The notes beneath the pieces are model-generated. The model saw only the letters and a program-made list of their open reading frames with translations. It was not told where the DNA came from and made no database searches. Positions 33,595-44,700 of a DNA stretch of 64,000 nucleotides are shown piece after piece; position 1 is the first letter of the stretch, and the number at the start of each line of letters is the position of its first letter. The position numbers were made by a program, and so were the translations under genes. The stretch comes from Alnus glutinosa (Eukaryota > Streptophyta > Magnoliopsida > Fagales > Betulaceae): contig NC_084892.1 in assembly GCF_958979055.1 (NCBI RefSeq), positions 2,869,501 to 2,933,500 of the forward strand. Reading direction: 5' to 3'.

Positions 33595-35123
33595 TCATGC
33601 CAATCTTATCTAATTGTGAAATTCTTATTCTTTTAATGCTTGTTTTCGTTATCGTCATGAGGAAGTGATGAACCCAATTTGAAACCAGTATCCAAAACCG
33701 TGTAGATGGTACTTCATTGTCAGATCACTGAAACAGAATACAAAGGCAAACACTTGAGCTATTGTACGATCTATTCCAATAGGTGAAAAAGAATTTGTTA
33801 GTTATTTTTCAGGTCACCCTTATATATTACTGAACCCATTTCTTTTAGATTTGAATGAAATGCATGTTTCACGAATTGAAGTTTGTTGTTTAGGAGAAAG
33901 TCTGAACCAGCTTAAAGCCTAGACACTATTGTATTGAATATCAATACAATAACATGAATGTTTCTTGTTCTAGTTGGTCAGTGTTTTAAATTTTGAGAAT
34001 ATCAATGATATTGGAGGAGTCCCACAAAAGCAATAACTCGCAGAAATCCGAGATATCGGCCGATAATTTTCGTGGCAACCGATGTTTAAATATTTTATTA
34101 TTCCAAGTATTTTCTGAAAAAATTCTGATACTTCCCAATATCAGCTAGTAAAATCGATATATCACCCTATATATTTTTGTAATATTGGCAAGGGGACCTT
34201 GAGACCTTCTCTATGGATACTATGGATGCTGATATTTTAACAATGTTATCTTATTTTTTTAGAGAACTCGAATACTGTTATTGTAGGTACTTAGCATACT
34301 CAGAAGATGACATGCTTTAATATATGTGAAAGAAAAAGAAAAAGAATTAAAAGTTTCAATTTATGTTGTTTGCTTATTTTTTGAGAAATCATACACTTCC
34401 TTGGTTCCTCAAACTAGCCTACAAAATGAACACATGATGTATGAATAATCTTGACCAAGAAAATGTGAAAGTGTCTTGATGATAAATTTTACTATTGCAT
34501 ACCATCTGAAGGAGATGGAAAATTTGATTTGTTGATGGAATGTTGTGCAGCCTACCAAGCAGTAATTCAATTGTGTTACCATTCTAGTAATTGGTTCATA
34601 TCCTTAGCAGGTTTCTTCGAAAACAAATTTTGCTGGAAACCCTACCTGGAGATATTTGTGAATGCAGTCCTACTAGTGTTCTAGATTTGCTGTTATTTTC
34701 TCTGTTTAAATGCATCGTGATGGTGCTAAACTGCTAATGCATCAGCTACACGTATTCTTTCAGAAGGGGGGCATTAGCTTTGCTCTCCATGCTAGCATCA
34801 AGTATGAAAGAACTTAAAAGAGCTAGAGCTTAACATAGATATTTGTTGATAGAGTTATCCCCTCCTTTCGAAAATATAAATTTTGTTGTTATTTGAGTTT
34901 TTAAGCCATTGCTTAACTTTATTTTTCACAAACCAACCGAGGCTAAGCTATAAACAGGAGAGGCTTGGCCTTCTTTCTGTAACTTGATTTTAGCAGGCTT
35001 GCTCATGCTGTGCAGCTGATTAGAAAGCATAGAAAACTATAACCAAGTACTGTATTGTGCTTCAAAAAGCAATACAGATAACTCTTCAGAGATTTGATGC
35101 TTTCTCCTTGTTTATCGAAATGA
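33595..35123 (+). other. Probable GNA1 5' leader intron
   Basis: About 1.5 kb without coding exons between the shared promoter and the GNA1 frame. The GNA1 start is preceded by ATGTTTCCAG, which could be an acceptor (TTTCCAG at 35128-35134), so a spliced leader is plausible. The interval also holds an ATATCGGCCGATAAT repeat-like patch near 34050-34170. Confidence 0.4.
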
Positions 35124-35642
35124 ATGTTTCCAGATCTTAAGGCAATCCTAAAGTCCCACTTGGAAAAGATGCAGGCCGGTGACTTGTCCAGCGAAGAACC
35201 GAAGTTTCAAGTCCGTAGATTACAGATCTCAGACAAAAGCAAGGGTTTCATAGAGCTATTGCGGCAACTAACTGTTTGTGACTCTGTATCTGACAAGGAT
35301 TTTGAAGATCGATTTCAAGAGATCAGCTCCCTTGGAGATCACCACGTGATTTGTGTTATTGAAGACGAATGTTCTGGTAAGATTATTGCAACAGGGAGCG
35401 TGTTCATTGAGAATAAATTTTTGAGGAATTGTGGCAAAGTTGGGCACATTGAAGATGTTGTGGTTGACACCAATGCTCGAGGAATGCAATTAGGCAAGAA
35501 AATCATTGCGTTCCTCATGGATCATGCTTGTTTGATGGGGTGTTATAAGGTGATTCTTGACTGCAGTTTGGAGAATAGAGCGTTTTATGAGAAATGTGGT
35601 TTCAAGCAGAAAGAAATTCAGATGGTCAAGTATTTTGTTTGA
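35124..35642 (+). CDS. GNA1: Glucosamine 6-phosphate N-acetyltransferase
   Basis: 172 residues from the first Met, 157 from Met16 (35169). GNA1 makes N-acetylglucosamine 6-phosphate from glucosamine 6-phosphate and acetyl-CoA, in the pathway to UDP-GlcNAc for N-glycans and GPI anchors. The GNAT fold is complete: RRLQISDKSKGFIELLRQLT, VICVIEDECSGKIIATGSV, the HIEDVVVD strand, the acetyl-CoA loop RGMQLGKK (from R119) and the C-terminal YKVILDCSLENRAFYEKCGF. Plant homologues are about 150-160 residues, so the Met at 35169 (MQAGDLSSEE) is a likelier start, and 35135 may be a splice acceptor rather than coding. Single coding exon. Confidence 0.9.
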   Translation: MFPDLKAILKSHLEKMQAGDLSSEEPKFQVRRLQISDKSKGFIELLRQLTVCDSVSDKDFEDRFQEISSLGDHHVICVIEDECSGKIIATGSVFIENKFLRNCGKVGHIEDVVVDTNARGMQLGKKIIAFLMDHACLMGCYKVILDCSLENRAFYEKCGFKQKEIQMVKYFV

Positions 35643-36690
35643 TTTGTTTGTGTTACTTCTTCCATTGCAGTTTTGGTAGCGATTGGTGTCTGAATGTATT
35701 TGGAGATATTTTTTCTATTGGAATGAGGAAAACCTCTCTGTGCATTGTACACTGACGACTTGCTTTGGTTCAAGTTGATTTTGTTGCTTCATGCAGCAAA
35801 TCCTTTGTGGGATACAGTTTGTGGTTAGTATAATAAAAATGCATATTTACAATTGTAAAAATTTGGATATATTAGATTATGCTGTTAAGTTCAACATGGC
35901 CAAGTTTCAATTTCGTTGGAGCTATCCATTCGAACATCAAAAAAACGTTTACAAATTAGATCAGCTAATGCATAATTTTTTTTTTCCCCATGTCCTATTA
36001 TAGGTTTGAGAAATTGGATCCTCTCTCCACATTATCACATAGCAAACATTAGAAAGGCCTATTAGTGAGCATTTCTCAAAGATGGAGATGATCCATTTGA
36101 TGATTTAGATTTTGTTTTGTTGTGTCTAGTAGTATATATAATGTCACGTCATTTAAAATTTTTAAAGACGTGACAACATATTTACTATGTAGTAACGAAC
36201 TTTACTTATCCCCTAAGCCTTCACGTGATTTTTAATCTCTCTTGTAAACTTTAAAAATTTGTAGTGTGGGTTCTAATCTTCAACCCCTTTCATTAACCTT
36301 ATCCGTTATAAATTTTTGTTAAATCCTAGCGGATGAAGCAACAATGACCAAAATACCCCATTTATTTGTTTATTTATTTTTTTAAAAAAAAAGAAGTGAA
36401 AAAATCCATATCGCATAGCCGTGGGTCAAGGTTTTTTTTTTTTTAAAAAATGATTGTTATTTGGATATATGAATGATCTATATGGGTAAATGGATGGATG
36501 GATGAATGATTGTAATTGAAATGAAATAGATGGATTGTAAAAGATGATGGGCAATTCAAGAAGCTCAATTGTCTCCGACCTGATTCGAGAACAACAAATC
36601 TCTCCCAATGAACTATTTTTTGTACATTTCTTTTTCATTCCCTTTCTTACAGTCTTGGTTCCTCTTGTATAGACTATGAACAACTAACAT
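35643..36690. other. GNA1 3' flank, intergenic
   Basis: 3' UTR followed by AT-rich DNA with A/T homopolymers around 36367-36455. No gene is recognised. Confidence 0.5.
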
Positions 36691-37173
36691 TGTTGGTACA
36701 GTTTCCGGTATGGTGTGAATCTGCACGTTCCTTTGATGTTCTTCACGCTTCTTAATAACTCTGCAAAACAACAAAACCTAGGGATCCTTCCGGGGGTCCC
36801 GCTCCGATGCCTAAGTTAGCTTCTGTGAGAGAAATAATGCTCTATGCATAAAAATTGAGACTTAGTTTATACCTAGGGTATGAGCTTATTTATAGGCATA
36901 GAGGTGGAGTCAAACCTGGATTAGGACTCTTGCTCCTTGTTGATCTAGAACTGCTGTCAGAGTTCTAATTGGACTTTAATCCTTTATTAGACTTATAATT
37001 GGATATCTTCATAGACTTCCAATTTGATATCTTCTTAGACTTCTGATCTGATATCTTATTAGACTTCTGATATGATCATTATTCTTATCTGATCATTATT
37101 CTTATCTGTTTGGACCTTATTTGACTTTTGAATCTCCTCTTTGGATTTGGTTGAGTGGGATTTATCCCCAACA
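36691..37173 (-). repeat. LTR (3' copy) of the young gypsy element
   Basis: 483 bp with TGTTGG...CCAACA ends. It contains a short internal tandem repeat of the TAGACTTMYRATYTGATATCT type (about 36985-37080). Confidence 0.93.
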
Positions 37174-37304
37174 GTTACCCCCCAATTCCCTTATCCGAAG
37201 CTTGCTTGAATAATGGGAATTCCATATCTAAGGAAACCCGATCTTTGTCTCCTTCTGAAAACCTGCTAACCTGCAAAACCTGAGGGTTAAATCTTACCCC
37301 CCAT

Positions 37305-37769
37305 TACTCTTGCTCTCGGCTAGGACTGATCCGAGAGTTTCTTCTTGCTCTCGGCTAGGACTGATCCGAGAGTTTTCTTCTTGCTCTCGGCTAGGACTGA
37401 TCCGAGAGGCTCCTTCTCGGCTAGGACTGGTCCGAGAAGTTTCTTCTTGCTCTCGACTATGACTAATCCGAGAGGCTCCTTCTCGGCTAGGACTGATCCG
37501 AGAAGTTTCTTCTTGCTCTCGGCTAGGACTGATCCGAGAGGCTCCTTCTCGGCTAGGACTGATCCGAAAAGTTTCTTCTTGCTCTCGGCTAGGACTGATC
37601 CGAGAGGCTCCTTCTCGGCTAGGACTGGTCCGAGAAGTTTCTTCTTGCTCTCGGCTAGGACTGATCCGAGAATTTTCTTCTTGTACTCGGCTAGGACTGA
37701 TCCGAGACTCTCGGCTAGGACTGATCCGAGAGTTTTCTTCTTGTACTCGGCTAGGACTGATCCGAGAGA
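37305..37769. repeat. Array of about 14 hairpin units
   Basis: The unit CTCTCGGCTAGGACTGAT followed by CCGAGAG occurs about 14 times in 465 bp. Each unit is an imperfect palindrome (CTCGG...CCGAG stem, ten-base loop CTAGGACTGAT or close). Spacers alternate between TTTCTTCTTG and GCTCCTT, producing a higher-order period of about 66 bp in the middle of the array. It sits between the gag region and the 3' LTR. Confidence 0.92.
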
Positions 37770-37986
37770 TTTTACCTACAAAATAAGCGACATCAACGGG
37801 GTTCCCGGTCCCTAGACCGAGAACACTCCGATGCTTAAGTCAGCTTTATTCATTTATTCTGAAAATACTTATTTTCCAAAATCTTGGGAATTTTCTGTCT
37901 AGTCTGAATTGAAAATAAAAGTCTATTTCTTTGCAAATATAAATGCTAAAAAATAAAAGCAAGCCTGAAATTCCCGAGAGTCCTTT

Positions 37987-39484
37987 TTATGGGATCACGG
38001 GCAAATACTGTTGTTGCCTCGGCTCTCTATGCTGTGGGCTTCTGCTTCTTCGGTCCTCTCTTCTTTCTATGTCATCTCGGGGATCATTCTCTTGATGCCT
38101 CTCGCCTAGTTGAGGACGGTCTCGGGGATAGTAATCCCGTGGCTGCTGATCTCGGGGCTGATAGTCCTGATGATTCCGAAGCCTGTTATTTCCTTGCTGG
38201 TTCCGTTTTTCTCCCAAGAACCGAACCAGCTTGCCATTCTTTATGAATTCTTCTATTAACAACCTTAGGGTTACGCACCCCTCGGTTGAATGACCTGCTT
38301 GTTTATGGAAATCACAATACTTCCATGCATTCCTATAAGGAGGATTACCTGGTATCTTTTGCGGTTCCCGAAAATGCCGGATCTCTCTTGATCTCCATGA
38401 GGACTTCTGATATCTCGGCATTGAGAGGTGTAAAGTTGTAATCTTTGAACTTCTTTACCTGCCTCTGCTCTTCCTCATCAGCTTTTCTGAATTCTTTCCT
38501 TTTCTTTTCTAGGGCTGTCTCTCGGGGTAGTCTAGAACTGGCCATAGACTTCAGCGTCTCTTCCTGGTTAATGAATTCTTCTACCTTATCCATGAGGCCT
38601 TGCAAGGTATTCGGTTGCTTCCGGATCAACTTTTTCATCAAAGGCTCCTCGGGTGAAATTCCCTGATAAATGGCAGCAAAGATCATATCCTCGGTCGGAT
38701 CTTCGACCGTAGCCTTCTCTCGGTTGAACCGAGCCATAAACTCCTTAAGACTCTCATTGCCCTGCTGGTGCAATGATAGCAAATATCCCGAAGGCTTCTT
38801 CCTTGTCCGGAAAGCCAAGAACTCCGTTAGGAATATCTTGGACAATTCCTTGAACTGATCAACGGAATTCGGGGGCAGCTTCCTGAACCAGTCTCGAGCA
38901 TTCCCCGAAAGAGTAAAAGGGAAGGCCCGACATGCTACTTCATCGGGTGTCCCGTGAAGGTCTAGATGAGCTTTGAAATTCTCTAGGTGATCCAAGGGAT
39001 CTCTGTCTCCTGCATAACTTAGAATTTGGGGTACCTTAAACTTATTGGGAAGCTGATAGTCTGCCACCCATCTGGTGAAGGGTGAGTCTGTACCCATTAG
39101 GAGCTTGTCCACCATTACGGATCTGCTTTTGTCCTTTCTTTCCATCTCTATGTACGTGCACCTTCTCTCCAGCTCGGCAATAACTCTGCTCAGATCTCCT
39201 TGGCGGTCATCCTCCCTCCGAGGATTAGTGTTGCTGTTATGATCTTCTTCCTCTCGCTCATCCCTGTTCATCTCGGGATTGGGCTGTTCCGGCCTCCTGC
39301 GCAGCAACTCGGCATTCCGCTGTGTTAAGGATTCAATCTGGGCTTCCAACGCTGCTATGCGATCTTGATCTCCACCCCCCGGGGGAGGGTTCTGTGGAGG
39401 CTGCTGATTATTCTGAATACCTGGCTCCATTCGGACTATGGGCTCTCGGTTGGTCTGGCTTCCGGAACGTGTGTTCATCACCAT
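37987..39484 (-). pseudogene. Gag region of the young gypsy element
   Basis: Minus-strand coding text starting MVMNTRSGSQTNRE, a Gln/Pro linker, a coiled-coil stretch (IAALEAQIESLTQRNAELLR), a Retrotrans_gag domain (DPLDHLENFKAHLDLHG, then ARDWFRKLPPNSV and FLTEFLAFRTRKK) and a zinc-binding CDFHKQAGHSTEGC motif typical of plant Ty3/gypsy. The region is nearly intact, with about one break. Confidence 0.85.
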
Positions 39485-39545
39485 GCTGGATCTTATTTTT
39501 CTTTTATGAGGAACGAATAATCGTCTCCCACAGACGGCGCCAAAC

Positions 39546-40028
39546 TGTTGGTACAGTTTCCGGTATGGTGTGAATCTGCACGTTCCTTTGATGTTCTTCA
39601 CGCTTCTTAATAACTCTGCAAAACAACAAAACCTAGGGACCCTTCCGGGGGTCCCGCTCCGATGCCTAAGTTAGCTTCTGTGAGAGAAATAATGCTCTAT
39701 GCATAAACATTGAGACTTAGTTTATACCTGGGGTATGAGCTTATTTATAGGCATAGAGGTGAAGTCAAACCTGGATTAGGACTCCTACTCCTTGTTGATC
39801 TAGAACTGCTGTCAGAGTTCTAATTGGACTTTAATCCTTTATTAGACTTATAATTGGATATCTTCATAGACTTCCAATCTGATATCTTCTTAGACTTCTG
39901 ATCTGATATCTTCTTAGACTTATGATATGATCATTATTCTTATCTGATCATTATTCTTATCTGTTTGGACCTTATTTGACCTTTGAATCTCCTCTTTGGA
40001 TCGGGTTGAGTGGGATTTGTCCCCAACA
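39546..40028 (-). repeat. LTR (5' copy) of the young gypsy element
   Basis: 483 bp, same ends and length as 36691-37173; the primer-binding site lies directly inside it. Confidence 0.93.
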
Positions 40029-40033
40029 AACAT

Positions 40034-41300
40034 AAAGCATATTCTTTAGTTACAACTAATTCCCCCCTAACTAATATTATTCTGTTATCCAAATAAACCT
40101 ACTGCTATTAACCCTCTATTTTATATCCCTTAAATTATATGATTTAAGGCCATAGTTGTATTTTTATAAATTTTTTGAGGGTATAACAAATATTTCCAAG
40201 TTTATCATTGAGGTAGATATTTTCTTCAAGCTTAATTTATTTATTTTTCAAATGAATTTCAACTTGTTCACAAGCTATTCAATTAAATTATTCATTCCAG
40301 GTATAAAGTAAATATCCCAATTTTTTTTTGGTAAATTCATACTAATTATTAGTTAATTAATTATTATTAAGATTTTATTATTTGAATAAATAGATAAATT
40401 AACTTAAATCTTAAGCAACCTAAAATCTGAGTCTATATGTTTGTCCTGTACCATGTGTATACATTCATTACACACACACATTTTTTTTTATATATATATA
40501 TACACACATACCCACTAATATACACACAATTACTCATATATCTATATCAAGGCTTACTATTATAGTAATTAAGTTATATCTATTACAATACAAAGATATT
40601 ATTATTTTTTAATTATATCTATATATATTTTTAAATCATTAACATGTTTTCATTACAAAGTTAAAAATAATAAAAACGAAGTTATACGAGTCTATATAAG
40701 CTGAGCCAAATTTATATCAATTTGACTCTTTTAATAATCAAGCATAATTTCCTGCTCACTATCAACTCATTTATTAAATGAGTCGAGCTCGTGTCGCGAT
40801 TATTCAGACTGAGCTTGAACCTATTTATGAGCAGCTTTGATCGTTTACCACCTTAATCATAAAAAGGTTAATAAAAAGGACTAAAATATTAAAACTTTAG
40901 CTTACAAAATTTTAAAATCTAAAAGGAGATTGAAAATGGAGTGAAAGTTCAAAAGTAAGAGACTTTTTTTTTTTAAGCCGTCAATTAGCTCGTTTCAATT
41001 TTTTTTTCATTTGTTTTAAGAAGTATTTGATATTATTATTTTGTACATTTCTTATTCATATCCATATAAAAAATATGTAAATTTACCCTTGAATTTATAA
41101 ATCTATACTAGAGTTTTACGTATTTAAAGATGAATTTGCCAAAAAAAAAAAAAAAAAAAAGGAAAAAAAAGAAAAGAAAAGTGCACGAATGATACCAAAC
41201 CCAGGAAAAAATTATCAATGTTAATTATTTTGACGTGGCGTCGGTGGCGAGCCTTGATTAGTTCGGAAATTCAAAAAATGTGGTGAAATTGTCACATGAT
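40034..41300. other. Intergenic, AT-rich
   Basis: No gene seen. Microsatellite-like CA/TA runs at about 40470-40530 and long A runs near 41143-41180. Confidence 0.5.
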
Positions 41301-41472
41301 AAGTACTCTCTGTCCCTCCACCTCTGCTTTACCATCACCTGCAAAGCCTGAAAAATCCTTCCTTTTCGTCTCTATAACCCAAAACCCTAATCTATTTTCT
41401 GTTCCAACTCTCAACCATTTCTTCATAATTATTATTAGATTAAACTTCCTCAGTTCCACTGTATTTTACTTT

Positions 41473-41519
41473 CAATTCCATTTCTACCCATCAAGTATTT
41501 TTTGTTGTTGTTCTAATTA

Positions 41520-41555
<36 letters not shown>

Positions 41556-41668
41556 TCAATACTCTATTCTCTAAACGATCTTTCAGTTCCATTTCTACCC
41601 ATCAAGTATTTTTTGCTGTTGTTCTAATTAGCCTTTTTTAATTCAATACTCTATTCTCTAAACGATTC
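41473..41668 (+). repeat. Tandem duplication in the leader of the syntaxin-like gene
   Basis: CATTTCTACCCATCAAGTAT followed by TTTTTTG(T/C)TGTTGTTCTAATTAGCC and ATTCAATACTCTATTCTC occurs twice in succession (about 41476-41580 and 41589-41668). Copy 1 contains a poly-T tract of about 30 bases; copy 2 does not. Confidence 0.85.
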
Positions 41669-41750
41669 TAAGCTTTAATTTCGAGCATTTTCGTAAAATT
41701 ATGTTATGCCATTCGCATAATTTTATTGCTTTTTGTGAATGTTGAAAAAA

Positions 41751-44700
41751 ATGGGGTCGAGTTTGCACCAATGGGAATCGGACCCTCTGTTTTCGGCTGC
41801 AGAGGTCGTCCAAGACTCTGCTGACAGGTTAGTTTTTGGTTTTTCTGTACTCGTTTTTACAATTTTGGAAGTGTTTTCTTGCTTCTGGAAGCAAAAAAAT
41901 TGCTTTTTGAAACGGTGTGCTGCGTGGGAAGAACTGGTTTTTGGTTTCTGGTTCTGTGCGGCAAAAGGGTGTTATGTTGGGCATTTGGGTAGTGGCAAGC
42001 TTTTGAGCTCAATTTCGTTGTAAAGGATGTAATGTTGATGGAATCTATGGAAATATAGGGAAATTTATATTTGCTTTGAGGCTTCATTTATATAATGTGG
42101 ATATCAAAGCGTAAAGCTTGAGAAAAATTTCCTTTCCGCATCCATATGCGATTGATATGCTAATATTGTCACATTACGTAGTGGAAGTTAAATGATGATA
42201 CATTGCTACTTGTTTTGATTGAAGTATAGTAGAAAGAATCTATATAAGAAGTTGCTTCATTAACAGTCCTTTGAAACTTTACCACCAGAAACTACTTTTT
42301 CTTCATGGTTGCTTCCTTAAACTGAAATTTGAAAACTTGTAGAAGTTACTTAATTCAACAAATAAGTATAGGCACTTCACATAATGTGTATGCATTAGAT
42401 ACTTACCTTTTCATACAATAGATTCATCTTCCTAGAATCTTACGTTATATTGATCCTTGGTTTGTTTAGGATGGAATCACTTTTCCGCCTTTTGTTGCAT
42501 GAGCAAAGTCTTGTTCATGGTGAACATCCGGACTCAAAGCTACTTCTGTCAATTGATTATCATAGGCGTGATCTTGCAACAACCCTTGAAACAGCAAAAT
42601 GGCAGGTAGTTATTAATGTTGACAGTCCACATCCTTTATTAATGTTGCTTTATTTTTGTTTTTTGTTTTTCTTATACTGGTTATATCTCTAATTAGTTGG
42701 AAGATTTTGAAAGAGCGGTCAGCTTATCTGTGACAGACAAGTCTCAAATGCGGGATGATATACTTTCCAGACACAAGCAGTTTGTCATAGCCATTAGGGA
42801 ACAAATAATTTATGTGGAGAAAAGCTTGGAAGATGCTTCATTGGGAGATACCATGAGAAACACTGAGTGGGTTAACTTAAATGAACAAGACAGAGATGGG
42901 TTGGCATTGTTTCTTTCTGGGGGAAATCCCGCTGAAAGCTTCAATCATTATAATGTAGAAGACAGTACTATATTGAAAAGATTTCTTGACCCAACCACAG
43001 CATCTAGTTCAAAAGACACTGCTTCTGGGCTTGTTGAGCACAGCAGCAGAGAAATTGAAAACCTGAATATCAACGGGATTTCACATATTGACCACAACTT
43101 TGATTCCAGTATGGAGAATAACACGAGGACGGTGGGTTCTCATTTTACTTCAAGGTTGGGTTTTGAAGCACCAGACTGTCTTCAAGAGACCTCTTGTAAC
43201 AGACACGGTGAAGATGAGAGTTGGGATCTGGAAGCTAATGAAGCCAAACCTAAAAGCTTCTTCCATGGGAACAAGTTGTATGGGTGGTGGAGCAGATTGA
43301 ATGTGTTTCGTTTCTCAAATAATTTATGGACTGCATATGGGAGCACGGTCACTAGGAATTATACAAAGAGGTTAAAAGATGGAGAGGAGCAAAGGCATTC
43401 CCCGTCACACATTGATATGTCTCATAGTGCACAGGTAACTTTAACTAGACCATACTGATGCCGCAATGCATATAAACAGTTTTTACCAAATAAAGGAGTA
43501 ATCAAACGTCTGGTAAAGCAGTGAACATGGTCCTGCTACTAGCGCTTTGGTCACAGTATAGCAAAGAAAATGCACAGTTTTATAGTTATTTAAAATATTG
43601 ATGATGCAATTTTGTAGTTATTTAAAATAATTATGATATTTTGTGAATTTTTGCAGCAGTAAAATTTTCATAAATTGATTGAAAGGTGACGGATTAGGGT
43701 TACAAAGTGGTTATTATACCCTCTTATGTTATTAAAACATTCTTCTTGCTGTCTAGCCATCAATCGGCAAGGAGAGGAACATACAATCCTTCATGATTTT
43801 TCAATGCTGCTAAAGGATGCATATTATGTTGCTAATACTTTTGTGATGTAATAAAGTTTATTTAGAAGAGAAAATTAGTGTAGTCCTAGTACACATGAGG
43901 TATACTGGAGATATGCAAAAGAAAGAGAAAAAGAGAAAAATAAGGCTAACATCTTAGTCAAAAGACCATACATTAGATCATTATCACATTTTTTGGAGTG
44001 TGTCTGTGGGTGTTTTTTTTTTTTTTTTTTTAACATTATCCCCCCCGCTTGGAATGATCTATTTTTGGATATTCCGTGAAGTATGTATGCATGCATGTTT
44101 GTTCAAATTTTGTTTCTTACATTCTTTTGCATGCAGTTATGTTAGACGAAAAAAAGGTATAATTAAACCCCTTTGTGTTAATCAACTTGCAAGTTTCGCC
44201 TTTTCATTGTTGGATAATCAAGAAGATGCTAGTCAATAGCACTTCGACCAAATGGTATTTGCTCACGTTATAAATAAGAAGTGAAGGGTGAGGTCACGAG
44301 ATCAATCCATGAGTGTGTGGGTTATACTCAACTAACAAAACAGGGGAAAAAAATAGGGAAGATGCCAGAGGTTCTAAGACCACATCAATTAGTATGTTCT
44401 CCAATTCTTTCTAGTATATAGGCTGGGAAGACTTAAGAGCAGAAGAAGACAGTGGGTGTGTTTGGTAAAGATTGTTGTGGTGAATTTGTTTGAGTAGTAG
44501 TAAGAAGTGATTGATGTGATATAGAGTAGAAATAATTTATATGGAAAAGTGAAAAAGTTTTGTTTTGTAGTGGATTTTTTTATTTAAATAGTAATAAAAA
44601 ATGATTGATGTGATATAAAAAGTGAAAAAAGTTGGAATGTTTTGAAGTTGACTATTTTTGGTAGAAGTGAAAATAAGGGGAAGGATTGTTGTGTTCGTTA

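Larger units (their letters stand above)
36691..40028 (-). mobile_element. Young pol-less Ty3/gypsy LTR retrotransposon
   Basis: The 5-bp duplication AACAT flanks both ends (36686-36690, 40029-40033). LTRs of 483 bp begin TGTTGG and end CCAACA, differing at only about a dozen positions by eye (2-3 %), so the insertion is recent (order of one to a few million years, depending on rate). Read on the minus strand: LTR, a primer-binding site beginning TTTGGCGCCGTCTG just inside, a gag region, a hairpin repeat array, LTR. No protease, reverse transcriptase or integrase is present, so it would depend on another element. For its type it looks nearly whole, with about one break in the gag region. Confidence 0.92.

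Noticed and set aside
37305-37769. CRISPR-like regular repeats
   Set aside because: Spacers are themselves repeated, the host is a plant, and the array lies inside an LTR element.
37345-37815. 156-codon open frame with SARTDPRGSF repeats
   Set aside because: It is the translation of the hairpin array inside the LTR element and lies antisense to gag.
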